Assembly: GCA_041652575.1 (NCBI GenBank)
Contig: JBAZHC010000006.1
Location: 62,001 to 126,000, forward strand
Reading direction: 5' to 3'
Length of the DNA: 64,000 nt
Origin: Phycisphaerae bacterium
GTDB lineage: Bacteria; Planctomycetota; Phycisphaerae; Sedimentisphaerales; UBA12454
Positions 26,267 through 35,172 of the stretch are shown here, piece by piece. The notes below the pieces were generated by a model. It saw nothing but the letters and a program-made list of their open reading frames with translations, was not told where the DNA came from and did no database searches. Numbering within the stretch: position 1 is the stretch's first letter; each line of letters begins with the position of its first letter. A program made the translations under genes and the position numbers.

Positions 26267-28354
26267 TTAATTTTTATCTTTTGTCAATAGCGCAGAAAGC
26301 TGTGGCACGATTTTTTCTACTGTTCCTGTTATATAATAATCGCAGTGTTTGAAAATAGGCGCGTTCGGGTCGCTGTTGACCGCTACGATAATATCGCTGT
26401 TGGCAACGCCTATCATATGCTGAATCGCTCCGGAAATCCCCAGCGCGATATAAAGTTTGGGCCCTATCGACGTCCCGGTCTGGCCGACCTGATGAATACG
26501 GTCGATAAATCCCTGCTCTACCGCCGCCCTCGATGCGCCCTTTTCCACAACCGTATTAAGTCTTTGTCCCAGCGATGCGATAAGGTCGTTCAGGAGTTTT
26601 TCATAATTATCCCTGCTCTGCATTCCCTTGCCGCCGCTTACCACAACCTTGGCGCCAAGATTAATTTGGCCCGTGCCTTTTTCTGTTTTGATAATTTTCA
26701 GGCTCAAATCTTTTTCGCTTATATCGGCCGGCTCTTTTATGACTTTCCCTTTTCGCTCCGCATCGGCAGGAAGTCTCTTCATTACGCCCGGCCGGGCTGT
26801 TGCCATCTGACAGCGAGAATCTTTCGTGCATATCGTCGCCATAACATTGCCGCCAAGTGCGGGTCTTGTCTGCATCAGCACGGCGATTTGTTTTTTTCTG
26901 CTGCTGTCTTTTATTTCAAGTCCGGTACAGTCCGCAGTCAAACCACAGCCGAGCCTGTACGCAATCATCGGTGCAAGAACTCGACCACGAGGCGTCGCTG
27001 CATAGAGGACAATCTGCGGCCAATACCGGCCTATGGTGTCTGATAATACTTTTCTGTAGGTCGCCGGGTCAAACTCCGCAAGCAGCGGATGTTCTATCAT
27101 ATAAACAAAATCCGCCCCTGCCTCGATAAGCTCTCTGGACAATCCCTGTATATCGCTGCCTGCGACTGCAACGCCGACTTGCGTATCTAACGAATCGGCA
27201 AGACTCCGCCCCTTGCCTATAAGCTCGAATGTCGCAGGATGCAATTTTCCCCCGTCCCGTTCCGCAACCACCCATACCTGCCCCTCGTACGAAGGCTTTG
27301 TTGTTTGGAGTCCTTCGAGCATATCTTCCAGCGCTTTTTTGTGAAAATGTTCGCCGGCGGCACTCAAAATCTTTTCTTTTACTTCTCCCGTAATATCAGA
27401 TAATTTTTCAACACCGGCTTTTTCAAGTACACCTTCGAAAAGTTTATAATCTTCACTTTCTTTTTTTGTACCTTCGAAACTCCTGTCGAAAATATTTGCT
27501 CTTTTCGCAGGCAGAACATAACTGTAATTCGATGTGTCCCCGTTCTGCCGTTCCGCGCCGAAGTTTTCAACTATTATTTTCGCAAGCTCCGCCGGCTCAG
27601 TTATGTGCTGACATTTTCTCGTGGTTTTACCCGGCGGGAAAACGGATATGACGCGGGTCTTTGAGCCGTCAATGCCGACATGCGTAGCGTTGATTTCGCT
27701 TGCTCCCCATTTTATAAGCTCGAATTTGCTCGCTCGGCGCGTCCCTTCGAATGTCGCGAACGTCGGGTATTCATATTTGGCGACTGTTATAACCGCCGGC
27801 GACTTTCGGCAGCTTACAACCTGGCTGCCTCCGCTTATGATTCCTGTAAATTCGAACTGCCCGTTTTTATATTCCACATCCGTTACATAAGGAATGCACG
27901 GAATATTTAATTCCTCTGCGATTTGTGCCGGCACCTGTGCCGTATCGCCGTCAACAGACTGCATTCCGCTTACGATATAATAATCTTTGGAACCGCCGAG
28001 CAAATCCTTTGCGATTTTTTTTATGGCAAACGCAAGAGGATTCGCCGTCGCGCAGGTATCCGCTCCGCCAAGTGATTTATCCGTCAGGAGAACGCCGGTA
28101 TCGGCGCATCTCGCAAAACAATATCGCAATACTTCCTGCGCCATTGGCGGGCCCATCGTCAGCGCGATAATTTTGCCGCCCTTGCCGCTTAATTTATTCA
28201 TCCTCTCGGCAACTGCGAAGGCATGGGTATCGAGTTCGTTGATAACGCTCGCAAGCCTCGACCGGATTAGGGTGCCCGTTTCGAGATTAAAGGCATTGTC
28301 AGTAATCTGCGTTATGTCGGGAACCTGTTTTACAAGTACTATATAATCGCTCAT
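26267..28354 (-). CDS. Fused electron transfer flavoprotein, EtfB-EtfA in one chain
   Basis: 695 residues, against about 260 (EtfB) and 320 (EtfA) in separate proteins. The first 260 residues are EtfB (IVLVKQVPDI..., AFAVAERMNKLSG, MQSVDGDTAQVPAQIAEEL). A linker of about 100 residues (KKESEDYKLFEGVLEKAG...) follows, then EtfA (GQVWVVAERDGGKLHPAT..., FAD site VGQTGTSIGPKLYIALGISG, ANSDIIVAVNSDPNAPIF). One chain thus carries both subunits. It should accept electrons from acyl-CoA or other dehydrogenases and give them to the ETF-QO encoded next. Confidence 0.93.
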   Translation of the reverse strand: MSDYIVLVKQVPDITQITDNAFNLETGTLIRSRLASVINELDTHAFAVAERMNKLSGKGGKIIALTMGPPMAQEVLRYCFARCADTGVLLTDKSLGGADTCATANPLAFAIKKIAKDLLGGSKDYYIVSGMQSVDGDTAQVPAQIAEELNIPCIPYVTDVEYKNGQFEFTGIISGGSQVVSCRKSPAVITVAKYEYPTFATFEGTRRASKFELIKWGASEINATHVGIDGSKTRVISVFPPGKTTRKCQHITEPAELAKIIVENFGAERQNGDTSNYSYVLPAKRANIFDRSFEGTKKESEDYKLFEGVLEKAGVEKLSDITGEVKEKILSAAGEHFHKKALEDMLEGLQTTKPSYEGQVWVVAERDGGKLHPATFELIGKGRSLADSLDTQVGVAVAGSDIQGLSRELIEAGADFVYMIEHPLLAEFDPATYRKVLSDTIGRYWPQIVLYAATPRGRVLAPMIAYRLGCGLTADCTGLEIKDSSRKKQIAVLMQTRPALGGNVMATICTKDSRCQMATARPGVMKRLPADAERKGKVIKEPADISEKDLSLKIIKTEKGTGQINLGAKVVVSGGKGMQSRDNYEKLLNDLIASLGQRLNTVVEKGASRAAVEQGFIDRIHQVGQTGTSIGPKLYIALGISGAIQHMIGVANSDIIVAVNSDPNAPIFKHCDYYITGTVEKIVPQLSALLTKDKN

Positions 28355-28559
28355 TTTCTCAAACCCAATTACTTTGCTTTCTTATTTAAACCTTACATAA
28401 TCTTCCTTAAATTTGAGAAAATTAGATATAAGACAGGGGTTTTTATTTGTCACTATCCTGCTGTCAGCCCTTTAAAATGGCAAAAACAACGTTTTTTAAC
28501 AAAAATCAGAGCCCCGACAGTTATGGAGGGGTATTTTAAAATATGGAGCGGTAAATTAA

Positions 28560-29190
28560 AATATCGGTCAGCCTTCGAAGCGAAGCGTCGACGCTGAGCG
28601 GAGACCCACGAGTTATTTAGTGCGTGGTTAGCCCTGCCAACACCTTGGCAGGGTTCGTCTTCCGGCGGCCGTCATTGCCAGTCTCGCCTTTGGCGGACGA
28701 AGCAATCTCATCTTGTCATTCCCGCGCAGGAATGTCACCCCCGCGCAGGCGGGAGTAGGAATCCACGTTTTTATTTAGCCGCCGCCGCTCGAGGCGGCGT
28801 GGTTGGCGGTTAGCCCCATCATTACTATGATGGGGTTCGTTATTATGGCGGGTTTCTCTCCCACCTTTGGGGGGTGTCATTCTTACTTGAAGATTCTTCT
28901 TTGAAGAGACGGGGGGATTGGGGGTTATTTTAAATTATTTTCCCGTGTTTAGCCCCCGGACCTGCCTGTCCGTCCGTAGATTTATCGAAGGCGGGTGCCG
29001 GGGGTTAACCCTGCCAATATTTGGCAGGGTTCCTCTTTTCCTGAAGCCCCCAACTTTATGTTAGGGGTTCGTTGTCATTCCCGCAAAGGCGGGAATCCAC
29101 GTTTTTGTTTAGCCGCCGTCGCTCGAGGCGGCGTGGTTAGCCCTGCCAACATTTGGCAGGGTTCGTCTCGTGAAATGCGATAGTTTACCC
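28560..29190. repeat. Cluster of REP-like hairpin repeats
   Basis: The 958-bp gap 28355-29312 contains no gene but many imperfect palindromic units beginning TTAGC and ending GGTTCGTC or similar: CCCTGCCAA..TTGGCAGGG at 28628-28659, 29005-29035 and 29137-29167; CCCCATCAT..ATGATGGGG at 28810-28841; GCCGCC..GAGGCGGC at about 28775 and 29110; GTCATTCCCGC..GCGGGAAT at about 29072; and the long CCCCCGG..CCGGGGG unit at 28949-29003. The same units recur at 32003-32116 and 35062-35172. They look like REP/BIME-type intergenic repeats. Confidence 0.75.
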
Positions 29191-29312
29191 TGTGGGATAA
29201 TAATCCCACGGAACATATTAGGCTTTCTTTCATGGAGAACCCCGGACTACTTCAAACGACTACAACTCCATCCCATCAGGGCATCTCTATCCGGCATAGC
29301 ATCCGGAATCTT

Positions 29313-29525
29313 TCAACGCACTTGGATACATGTAAATCGATCTTTGATGTGGGTATTCATGTATCTACCCTTTGATGAAGCATTTAATAATCCCTCATAT
29401 TCATACTCCGACACGCCAGAGTACTGGTAAATGCTCCCAGAATTGAATTCTACTTCTAATATCCTTTTATCCGTATCATAACCAATTGAACGAATATTAC
29501 TTGATTGTACTGAAATTCTATTCAT
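29313..29525 (-). CDS. KTSC-domain protein
   Basis: 70 residues, all one KTSC domain: SSNIRSIGYDTDKRILEVEF, SIYQYSGV and ASSKGRYMNTHIKDRF, where the last block is the family signature (SKGRYFNxHIRDRF-like). The domain was named for its occurrence at the end of some lysyl-tRNA synthetases and occurs widely as a small stand-alone protein, often in mobile or defence regions. Function unknown. It lies 21 bp after the OLD nuclease gene on the same strand, and the pair is more AT-rich than its surroundings. Confidence 0.85.
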   Translation of the reverse strand: MNRISVQSSNIRSIGYDTDKRILEVEFNSGSIYQYSGVSEYEYEGLLNASSKGRYMNTHIKDRFTCIQVR

Positions 29526-29546
29526 TGCGGTTCCCTCTCTAAAAAG

Positions 29547-31589
29547 TTAAATCTTTCCTCCATTTCCGGCCTTTTGAGCATATTGAGAGATCCGGCCACA
29601 TAAATCTATTAGTATTGGCGATTGCTTTTTCTTTTCATGTAACTTTTCAAGCGTTGCAGCAATCACCATACCATTCTTCTTCTTTGTTTTTACCTCTTCA
29701 AATCCATATTCTTTTACTATTACATCTTGTGCTTCCTGCCACTCCATCCCCTCAAAACTTCTTTCTACTTCTGTCCCGATAGAGTCCTTCCACATAATAA
29801 TATTATTTCCTCGTATCGTTTCGCATTTCCCTGTATCCTCTATCTGTAAGCCGCATAAACTTGCTATAGCTTTATTTATTTCCTTTTGCTTGTTTAGTCC
29901 TTCTTTCGCGCCCTTAATTTTGTCTGCCCTACCTGAATCCCCTTCGGGAAGTTTTTCTGCTTGTTCAATCCTCTCAATACAGCTTTCTATGTCTGAGTCG
30001 CAAATGACAAAAGTTGGTATGTCAAATTCCTGTGCTATCGCCACAAGCCGTGGCATATTGTTTTTTCCACCTGCTACAATAAAATGGCATCCATTCCGCC
30101 TAAAGCTTTTCCACTCTCCAGTTAAATTTAAATGTGTTGCAATAAACGCCACATCTTCTTCTCCCTCTACCAAAACTACCACCGGAGAAAAAAATATCTC
30201 CTTTTGGGATGTCTGCATAATTTGTCCCACTGTTGCCATAAGACTCGTGGGCGACTGAGCTTCCTTGCCAAATGCTTTTGTAATTCTTTTTTGTACTTTC
30301 TCATAATTCGCTGATTTAACTACGGAGCAAGGTTTTTTACCATATTTACGAAACATTCTTATATTTTTAAATCCTTTGCTGGATACGAAATACGGACTGT
30401 GACTCGTAACGATAACTTGAGAATTATTACCTGGTTCTGCTAATCTTTCTAACACGCTTTGCATATGTTGTGCCTGTGGCGGGTGTTGATAAAGTTCGGG
30501 TTCTTCAAATCCAAGAAGTAATTTAGAACCTCCCTTTTGTTCCGTTGCAACAAGTTCTTTCAAAATTGCTACAATAAAACCTCTTTGCATTCCATGTCCC
30601 ATTCTTGAAATACCTTGATCGATAAAGGCATCTTCCCCTACTTTAGCTTTTGCAATCGGCCCTTTAACTCTTATAGGCTCACCATGCCACTCAAGCTCTA
30701 AATTTGCACGTGGATTAGTCCACTCCCTTAAACTGTCTTGTATAGACAAACCCAGCTCTTTTAAAGCACCTTTTTCTTTCTCGAGAATCTCATTATATCT
30801 ATTTTCTATTTGTGACTCTAATTCGTCAATGTCACTTTTAAAATTGATCTTTGCCCTAACTGTTCTTTGTAGTAATTGTCCTAACGCTGTCTTGCTCCCT
30901 TCTTCTTGTTCACTTGAGGCATCTTTAACGGCTGGAATATAAACCCACTGAACTAAATCAGCAAGTCTATACAACCCTCCTGTAAATCCATAACATTGAC
31001 ACTCTGCATCTTCCATGCTGCATTCCGCTGATCTCTCATTTTCATATTTATGCAAAGCATCTTGCATTGTTGTTCCAGTAGTTGCTTTGGGTAATTCGGA
31101 AAATTTTTCACGTAATTCATTGTAAATCTTAGATAATTCGGCTACTTTAGCATCATCTTCTTTTGCTTTAAAATAAGACTTGAAATCTTTCATTACTAAT
31201 CGAGAACCATATTGTTTGACAGGTGCCCTCTCAATCGTTTCATCCCATTCAGCTTTTGCAAATAAAACCAATTTATCTTGTCGAGCATATAGCTTAATCA
31301 ACTCTTTTGCTTGTGTTGAAATTAAAGGATCATCTTCATTCGGCAAGTCTTCAAATGTTAGAGTTATTTTCACAGGTTGTTGAACGTTTCCGTGATGAAA
31401 ATCTTCTTTTGTTAGATTCAATACGTCAGTTACTGTCGAATCATTGTTTCTAAAAAAAACATTAAGCGCCATCAACACAGCGGATTTCCCAGAGCCGTTA
31501 GGACCGACTAGGCATGTATAATCATCGAAATTAATAGTCTGATCTTTAAAAGATCTGAAATTTTCAATTCTTAACTCCGATAGTTTCAT
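29547..31589 (-). CDS. OLD-family ATP-dependent endonuclease (AAA ATPase + TOPRIM)
   Basis: About 680 residues from ATG 31589 (GAGGATAAA upstream). N-terminal ABC/SMC-type ATPase: LSELRIENFRSF, Walker A LVGPNGSGKSAVL, signature and Walker B in LLLGFEEPELYQHPPQAQ, and VTSHSPYF. C-terminal TOPRIM: VVLVEGEEDVAFIA (acidic Glu) and VICDSDIE (DxD). OLD proteins are ATP-controlled nickases or nucleases; class 2 members (GajA) pair with a UvrD-like helicase, but none is visible here, so it fits the stand-alone class. Anti-phage function is plausible and unproven. The gene is AT-rich and lies among REP-like repeats, indicating transfer. Confidence 0.88.
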   Translation of the reverse strand: MKLSELRIENFRSFKDQTINFDDYTCLVGPNGSGKSAVLMALNVFFRNNDSTVTDVLNLTKEDFHHGNVQQPVKITLTFEDLPNEDDPLISTQAKELIKLYARQDKLVLFAKAEWDETIERAPVKQYGSRLVMKDFKSYFKAKEDDAKVAELSKIYNELREKFSELPKATTGTTMQDALHKYENERSAECSMEDAECQCYGFTGGLYRLADLVQWVYIPAVKDASSEQEEGSKTALGQLLQRTVRAKINFKSDIDELESQIENRYNEILEKEKGALKELGLSIQDSLREWTNPRANLELEWHGEPIRVKGPIAKAKVGEDAFIDQGISRMGHGMQRGFIVAILKELVATEQKGGSKLLLGFEEPELYQHPPQAQHMQSVLERLAEPGNNSQVIVTSHSPYFVSSKGFKNIRMFRKYGKKPCSVVKSANYEKVQKRITKAFGKEAQSPTSLMATVGQIMQTSQKEIFFSPVVVLVEGEEDVAFIATHLNLTGEWKSFRRNGCHFIVAGGKNNMPRLVAIAQEFDIPTFVICDSDIESCIERIEQAEKLPEGDSGRADKIKGAKEGLNKQKEINKAIASLCGLQIEDTGKCETIRGNNIIMWKDSIGTEVERSFEGMEWQEAQDVIVKEYGFEEVKTKKKNGMVIAATLEKLHEKKKQSPILIDLCGRISQYAQKAGNGGKI

Positions 31590-32002
31590 TTTATCCTCTA
31601 TTATATTTTTAAATTTTACTTTGTCATTTTGCTTTTTAATTTTTGACATTTGATTTACCGCTGTTGTAATTCCTCGATGTTTTTCCGCCGTTCAGCGATT
31701 CGTTTTTTCTCTTCTGTCTCTTGCTTGTCGCGGCGTAGTTCTTAACGAAGTCGGATGTTTACGTAATTATTAAAAATCAAAGTAATCTGTGTAACTTGTG
31801 GCATAGCTATCAGCGATGAAACAAAATTCTATCTCTTTTCCCCCTAAAACTCAACGAAAAATATTTAGCAATATTAGCAGTGTGAATCCGTGTCGTTCCG
31901 TGTCTAAAAAAACCTGTGTCCTCTGCTGAAGCGTCGGAACGAAGTGTCGGAGCTGCAGCGCAGACCCCAGCGCTTAGTTTTGCCCGTGACAAAACTGCAG
32001 GG

Positions 32003-32113
32003 GTAGACCCCCGTATTTAAATATCGGTTAGCCCCCGGACCTGCCTGTCCGTCCGTAGATTTATCGAAGGCGGGTGCCGGGGGGTTAGCCCTGCCAATAC
32101 CTTGGCAGGGTTC
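32003..32113 (+). repeat. Arm 1 of a 111-bp perfect inverted repeat
   Basis: Identical by eye to the reverse complement of 35062-35172 over all 111 positions. It contains the CCCCCGGACC..GGTGCCGGGGG unit and a CCCTGCCAA..TTGGCAGGG hairpin. A related direct copy (53 bp or more identical) lies at 28949-29003. Together the arms bracket the corrinoid-protein and HTH-sigma genes. The rest of 31590-32454 carries further degenerate repeats (TTCGTG/CACGAA-type at about 32230-32268) and no gene I could support. Confidence 0.9.
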
Positions 32114-32454
32114 ATCATATATTTAGCGCCTCTGCGGTCCCTGTGACTTTGCCTGCCCGTTCGTAGCCCCTGCCCTGCATAGCACGTAGTGCGGCGTAGG
32201 GTTGGCGAAGACGGGTGGTAAAATTAATTTTGTCTTTCGTGTTTCTTCCGTCCTTCGTGGTAAGAAACCGCATCTATCTCAAAATTTGCATAAAATGGCT
32301 GTTTTTTACCCCAATCCAGTCGAAAAAACCTAGTTTCGGACTTATTTCTTGATACTCTCGCCCAAAAATTGTTAAATATCTCCTATCTGTGGAACTTGTC
32401 CGCCCTCCGGCGGGTTGGAAATTGGAATTGTGTACTTTAAATAAAGGGTAAAAA

Positions 32455-33084
32455 ATGGCAGATCTGAAAGCGTTAAGCGAAGCTGTAATTAAAGGCGACC
32501 AGAACAAGGCTCTCGAAATCACAAAAGCCGCTATCGGCGAAGGCATGGCACCGGCTACCATTCTCAACGATGGTCTCATCGCCGGCATGAACATAATTGG
32601 CGTACGTTTCAAGAACAATGAAGTTTACATTCCTGAGGTTCTCATTGCCGCTCGTGCGATGAAGACTGCTATGGAAGTCCTTGAACCGAAGCTCGTTGAA
32701 GCAGGCGTTAAGCCTTTGGCTAAAGCCGCGATAGGCACTGTACAGGGCGATTTGCACGATATAGGCAAGAACCTTGTTGTTATGATGCTTAAGGGTGCTG
32801 GTTTTGAGGTAGTTGACCTTGGCGTTGACGTCAGCGACAAAAAGTTTGTGGAAAAGGTAAAAGAGACGAATCCGAAAGTTGTCGGCATGAGTGCTCTTTT
32901 GACTACTACTATGCCTTCGATGGAAAAGACGATTAAGGCTCTTAAGGAAGCCGGCCTTACTGTAAAGACAATGATTGGCGGCGCTCCCGTCACCCAGGCC
33001 TACGCCGACAAAATCGGCGCGGACGGATATGCCCCAGACGCGGCATCGGCGGTTGACGTTGCGAAATCGCTGCTCAGTAAATAA
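32455..33084 (+). CDS. Corrinoid protein of methyltransferase systems
   Basis: 209 residues. N-terminal helical cap (about 1-85, MAPATILNDGLIAGMNIIG) and B12-binding Rossmann domain with the GDLHDIGKNL motif, where His101 coordinates cobalt (D-x-H-x-x-G), plus SALLTTTMPSM and the GGAP loop. Such proteins carry methyl groups between a substrate methyltransferase (methylamines, methanol, methoxyaromatics) and an acceptor. The expected methyltransferase partner (MtbA/MttB/MtaB type) is not adjacent, so partner and substrate are unknown. AAAGGG upstream; strong terminator downstream. Confidence 0.92.
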   Translation: MADLKALSEAVIKGDQNKALEITKAAIGEGMAPATILNDGLIAGMNIIGVRFKNNEVYIPEVLIAARAMKTAMEVLEPKLVEAGVKPLAKAAIGTVQGDLHDIGKNLVVMMLKGAGFEVVDLGVDVSDKKFVEKVKETNPKVVGMSALLTTTMPSMEKTIKALKEAGLTVKTMIGGAPVTQAYADKIGADGYAPDAASAVDVAKSLLSK

Positions 33085-33108
33085 ATAATATTTTTAGCAT
33101 ACCAATGA

Positions 33109-33138
33109 AAACGGCACCGTGAAGGTGCCGTTTTTTTT
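33109..33138 (+). terminator. Terminator of the corrinoid-protein gene
   Basis: Perfect stem AAACGGCACC/GGTGCCGTTT with a 5-base loop, followed by a T run. Confidence 0.92.
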
Positions 33139-33249
33139 ATGGCATATCAAAAATAATACAGACAGATATTACAGCTTATACTATCACGTTTTTTTATACA
33201 AATCCCCCAATAAGACACATGGACAAATGGTAAAATTAGCCCTAAAGGC

Positions 33250-33279
33250 TTGACTTTCGCAAGTTGTTTAGGATAAAAT
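33250..33279 (+). promoter_or_regulatory. Promoter placed for leaderless transcription of the HTH-sigma gene
   Basis: TTGACT (33250-33255), 18-base spacer, TAAAAT (33274-33279). The -10 ends six bases before the ATG at 33286, so the usual start site falls on or next to the A of the start codon. No Shine-Dalgarno sequence precedes the ATG. Confidence 0.55.
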
Positions 33280-33285
33280 ACTTAT

Positions 33286-34968
33286 ATGCAGAAAATTAAA
33301 AATGTTATACTTGCGCAACTCCTTATGGAGACAAGATTTGGGCCGAAAGCCGAGCAACTTAAACAGCTCGAATCGGCCGAAGAGCTTTACAAAATAATCT
33401 CGCCAAGTCAGGACTATCCATTCGAATTCGTCTGCTTCAGGATTACAGGCTATCGGCCAAAAGAACAGAGCAGAACGCAAATGATACCCGGCAAAGAACT
33501 TCTCGAAAGCCTGCCGGGGTATATCGCAAAGGCAAGCGCAAGACTGCACCTGAAAGCAGAACAGCAGGACGAGAAAATTTATTCGCTGGACGAACTGGCG
33601 AAAAAATTCAATATCTCAATCAGAACTCTCGAACGCTGGCAGAAAAGAGGACTTCTCGGCAGAAAATATATCTTCCCCGAGGGCAGTTTGAAAACAGGTT
33701 TTACCGAATCGGCCATCAATGAATTCGCAAAAGCAAACCAGGAGCTTATTCAAAACGCCTCGAAATTCAGCACTATCGAGCCGCACTTGAAAAATGAAAT
33801 TGCCAAACGAGCCGGCCAGCTTGCCCAGGACCAGAGCCTCAGCAGGACAGCGGTAATAAAAAAAGTCGCCGCCGAGTTCGGCAGAGCCGCTGAGACGATA
33901 AGACTCATTCTCATCGAACGTGAAAAAAATCAGAAAAAACCTGTCTTCCAAAACCGCCACGCCCCGATAGGCACGGCTCAGGCCGTGACGATTTTCAATA
34001 TGTATCAGGACGGCGCGACCGTTCAGGATATCGCCGAAAAATTCGGACGAAGCACCAGCTCCATTTACCGCATTATAACCCAAAAGAGAATCAAAAAACT
34101 TCTGGCGGTAAAAATTGAATATATCCCCAGCGATGAATTCCTCCGGCCGGACGCGCAAAAACAAATCCTTTTAGACCAGCCTTACATTCGCAGAACGCCG
34201 CGAAGGATTATTTCCGAGCCGGACGGCAGAATAAACCAGAAGGACTGGCAGCAATTTATCGAAACCGTTAAAAAAATTCCGATGCTCAACCGCGAGCAGG
34301 AAGTGCAGTTATTCAGGCGCTACAATTTTTTGAAATATCTCTCGGCCGATACGATAAGCAAACTGAGCCTCCACAGTCCGTGCGGCAGAACCGCGTATCA
34401 GGCACAGGAACTGCTTAACGAAGCCGGACAGTTGAAAAATATAATCATCGAAGCCAATCTGAAACTCGTTGTCAAAATCGCCGGCAGGCATTCGACCGGC
34501 GCAAACCTGCAGGACCTCGTCAGTGAAGGCAATATGGCGCTGATGCGGGCGGTTGAAAAATTCGACTATATGAAAGGATTTCGGTTCAGCACATACGCAT
34601 CGTGGGTTATTTCCCGCGCCTTCGCCCGTTATCTTCCCGCACAGGCACGCATGAGCGCAGGCGCCGAGCAATCCGCCGATGAATCGCAGCAGGCGGCCGC
34701 CCAAACAAGCGGAATCGAAGACATCGAAACGGCACACAGCAGCCTTATGCAGGTTATCGATGAAAATCTTACCGAACGGGAACGATACGTTATTCGCTAC
34801 CATTTCGGCCTGAGCGGGACGATAGTCAAAAAAGATTTCAAAACGTTAAAACAAATCGGCGAAGATTTGGGCGTAACAAAAGAACGTGTCCGGCAGATTG
34901 AACTTGAGTCGCTCCAGAAATTAAGACAAACTCTCAGTCCGGAAGAATTCGAATTGCTGACGAGATAA
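33286..34968 (+). CDS. Sigma-70-family factor with HTH-rich N-terminal extension
   Basis: 560 residues, much longer than most alternative sigma factors. About 1-95 is an uncharacterised domain. Residues 97-160 look like a MerR-type HTH with wing (YSLDELAKKFNISIRTLERWQKRGLLG). About 170-220 and 228-265 are further HTH-like segments (KKVAAEFGRAAETIRLIL; VQDIAEKFGRSTSSIYRII). From about 315 come sigma regions: 1.2-like NREQEVQLFRRYN, region 2 (ANLKLVVKIAGRH, DLVSEGNMALMRAVEKFDYMKGFRFSTYASWVISRAFAR-like) and region 4 (LTERERYVIRYHFGLSG, IGEDLGVTKERVRQIE). Region 3 is very short. Probably a promoter-selective sigma with its own DNA-reading arm. Confidence 0.9.
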   Translation: MQKIKNVILAQLLMETRFGPKAEQLKQLESAEELYKIISPSQDYPFEFVCFRITGYRPKEQSRTQMIPGKELLESLPGYIAKASARLHLKAEQQDEKIYSLDELAKKFNISIRTLERWQKRGLLGRKYIFPEGSLKTGFTESAINEFAKANQELIQNASKFSTIEPHLKNEIAKRAGQLAQDQSLSRTAVIKKVAAEFGRAAETIRLILIEREKNQKKPVFQNRHAPIGTAQAVTIFNMYQDGATVQDIAEKFGRSTSSIYRIITQKRIKKLLAVKIEYIPSDEFLRPDAQKQILLDQPYIRRTPRRIISEPDGRINQKDWQQFIETVKKIPMLNREQEVQLFRRYNFLKYLSADTISKLSLHSPCGRTAYQAQELLNEAGQLKNIIIEANLKLVVKIAGRHSTGANLQDLVSEGNMALMRAVEKFDYMKGFRFSTYASWVISRAFARYLPAQARMSAGAEQSADESQQAAAQTSGIEDIETAHSSLMQVIDENLTERERYVIRYHFGLSGTIVKKDFKTLKQIGEDLGVTKERVRQIELESLQKLRQTLSPEEFELLTR

Positions 34969-35061
34969 AAACCCCCAATATAAAATTGGGGGCTTAAGGA
35001 TTACCCGGCCCCCGCAATTTTGCTTCGAAGTGCAAAATTCAAATGTTCAAAACTCGACGAC

Positions 35062-35172
35062 GAACCCTGCCAAGGTATTGGCAGGGCTAACCCCCCGGCA
35101 CCCGCCTTCGATAAATCTACGGACGGACAGGCAGGTCCGGGGGCTAACCGATATTTAAATACGGGGGTCTAC
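35062..35172 (-). repeat. Arm 2 of the 111-bp perfect inverted repeat
   Basis: Exact reverse complement of 32003-32113. It also forms the 3' end of the HNH/AP2 gene, which takes its last codons and stop from the repeat. Confidence 0.9.

Noticed and set aside
28560..29190. Possible CRISPR array from the many similar hairpins
   Set aside because: Unit spacing is irregular, units are different hairpins with shared ends, there are no unique spacers of constant length and no cas genes are nearby.
31590..31649. Extended N-terminus of the OLD nuclease
   Set aside because: The ATG at 31589 has GAGGATAAA upstream and starts exactly at the conserved ATPase strand; the longer form has no ribosome-binding site.
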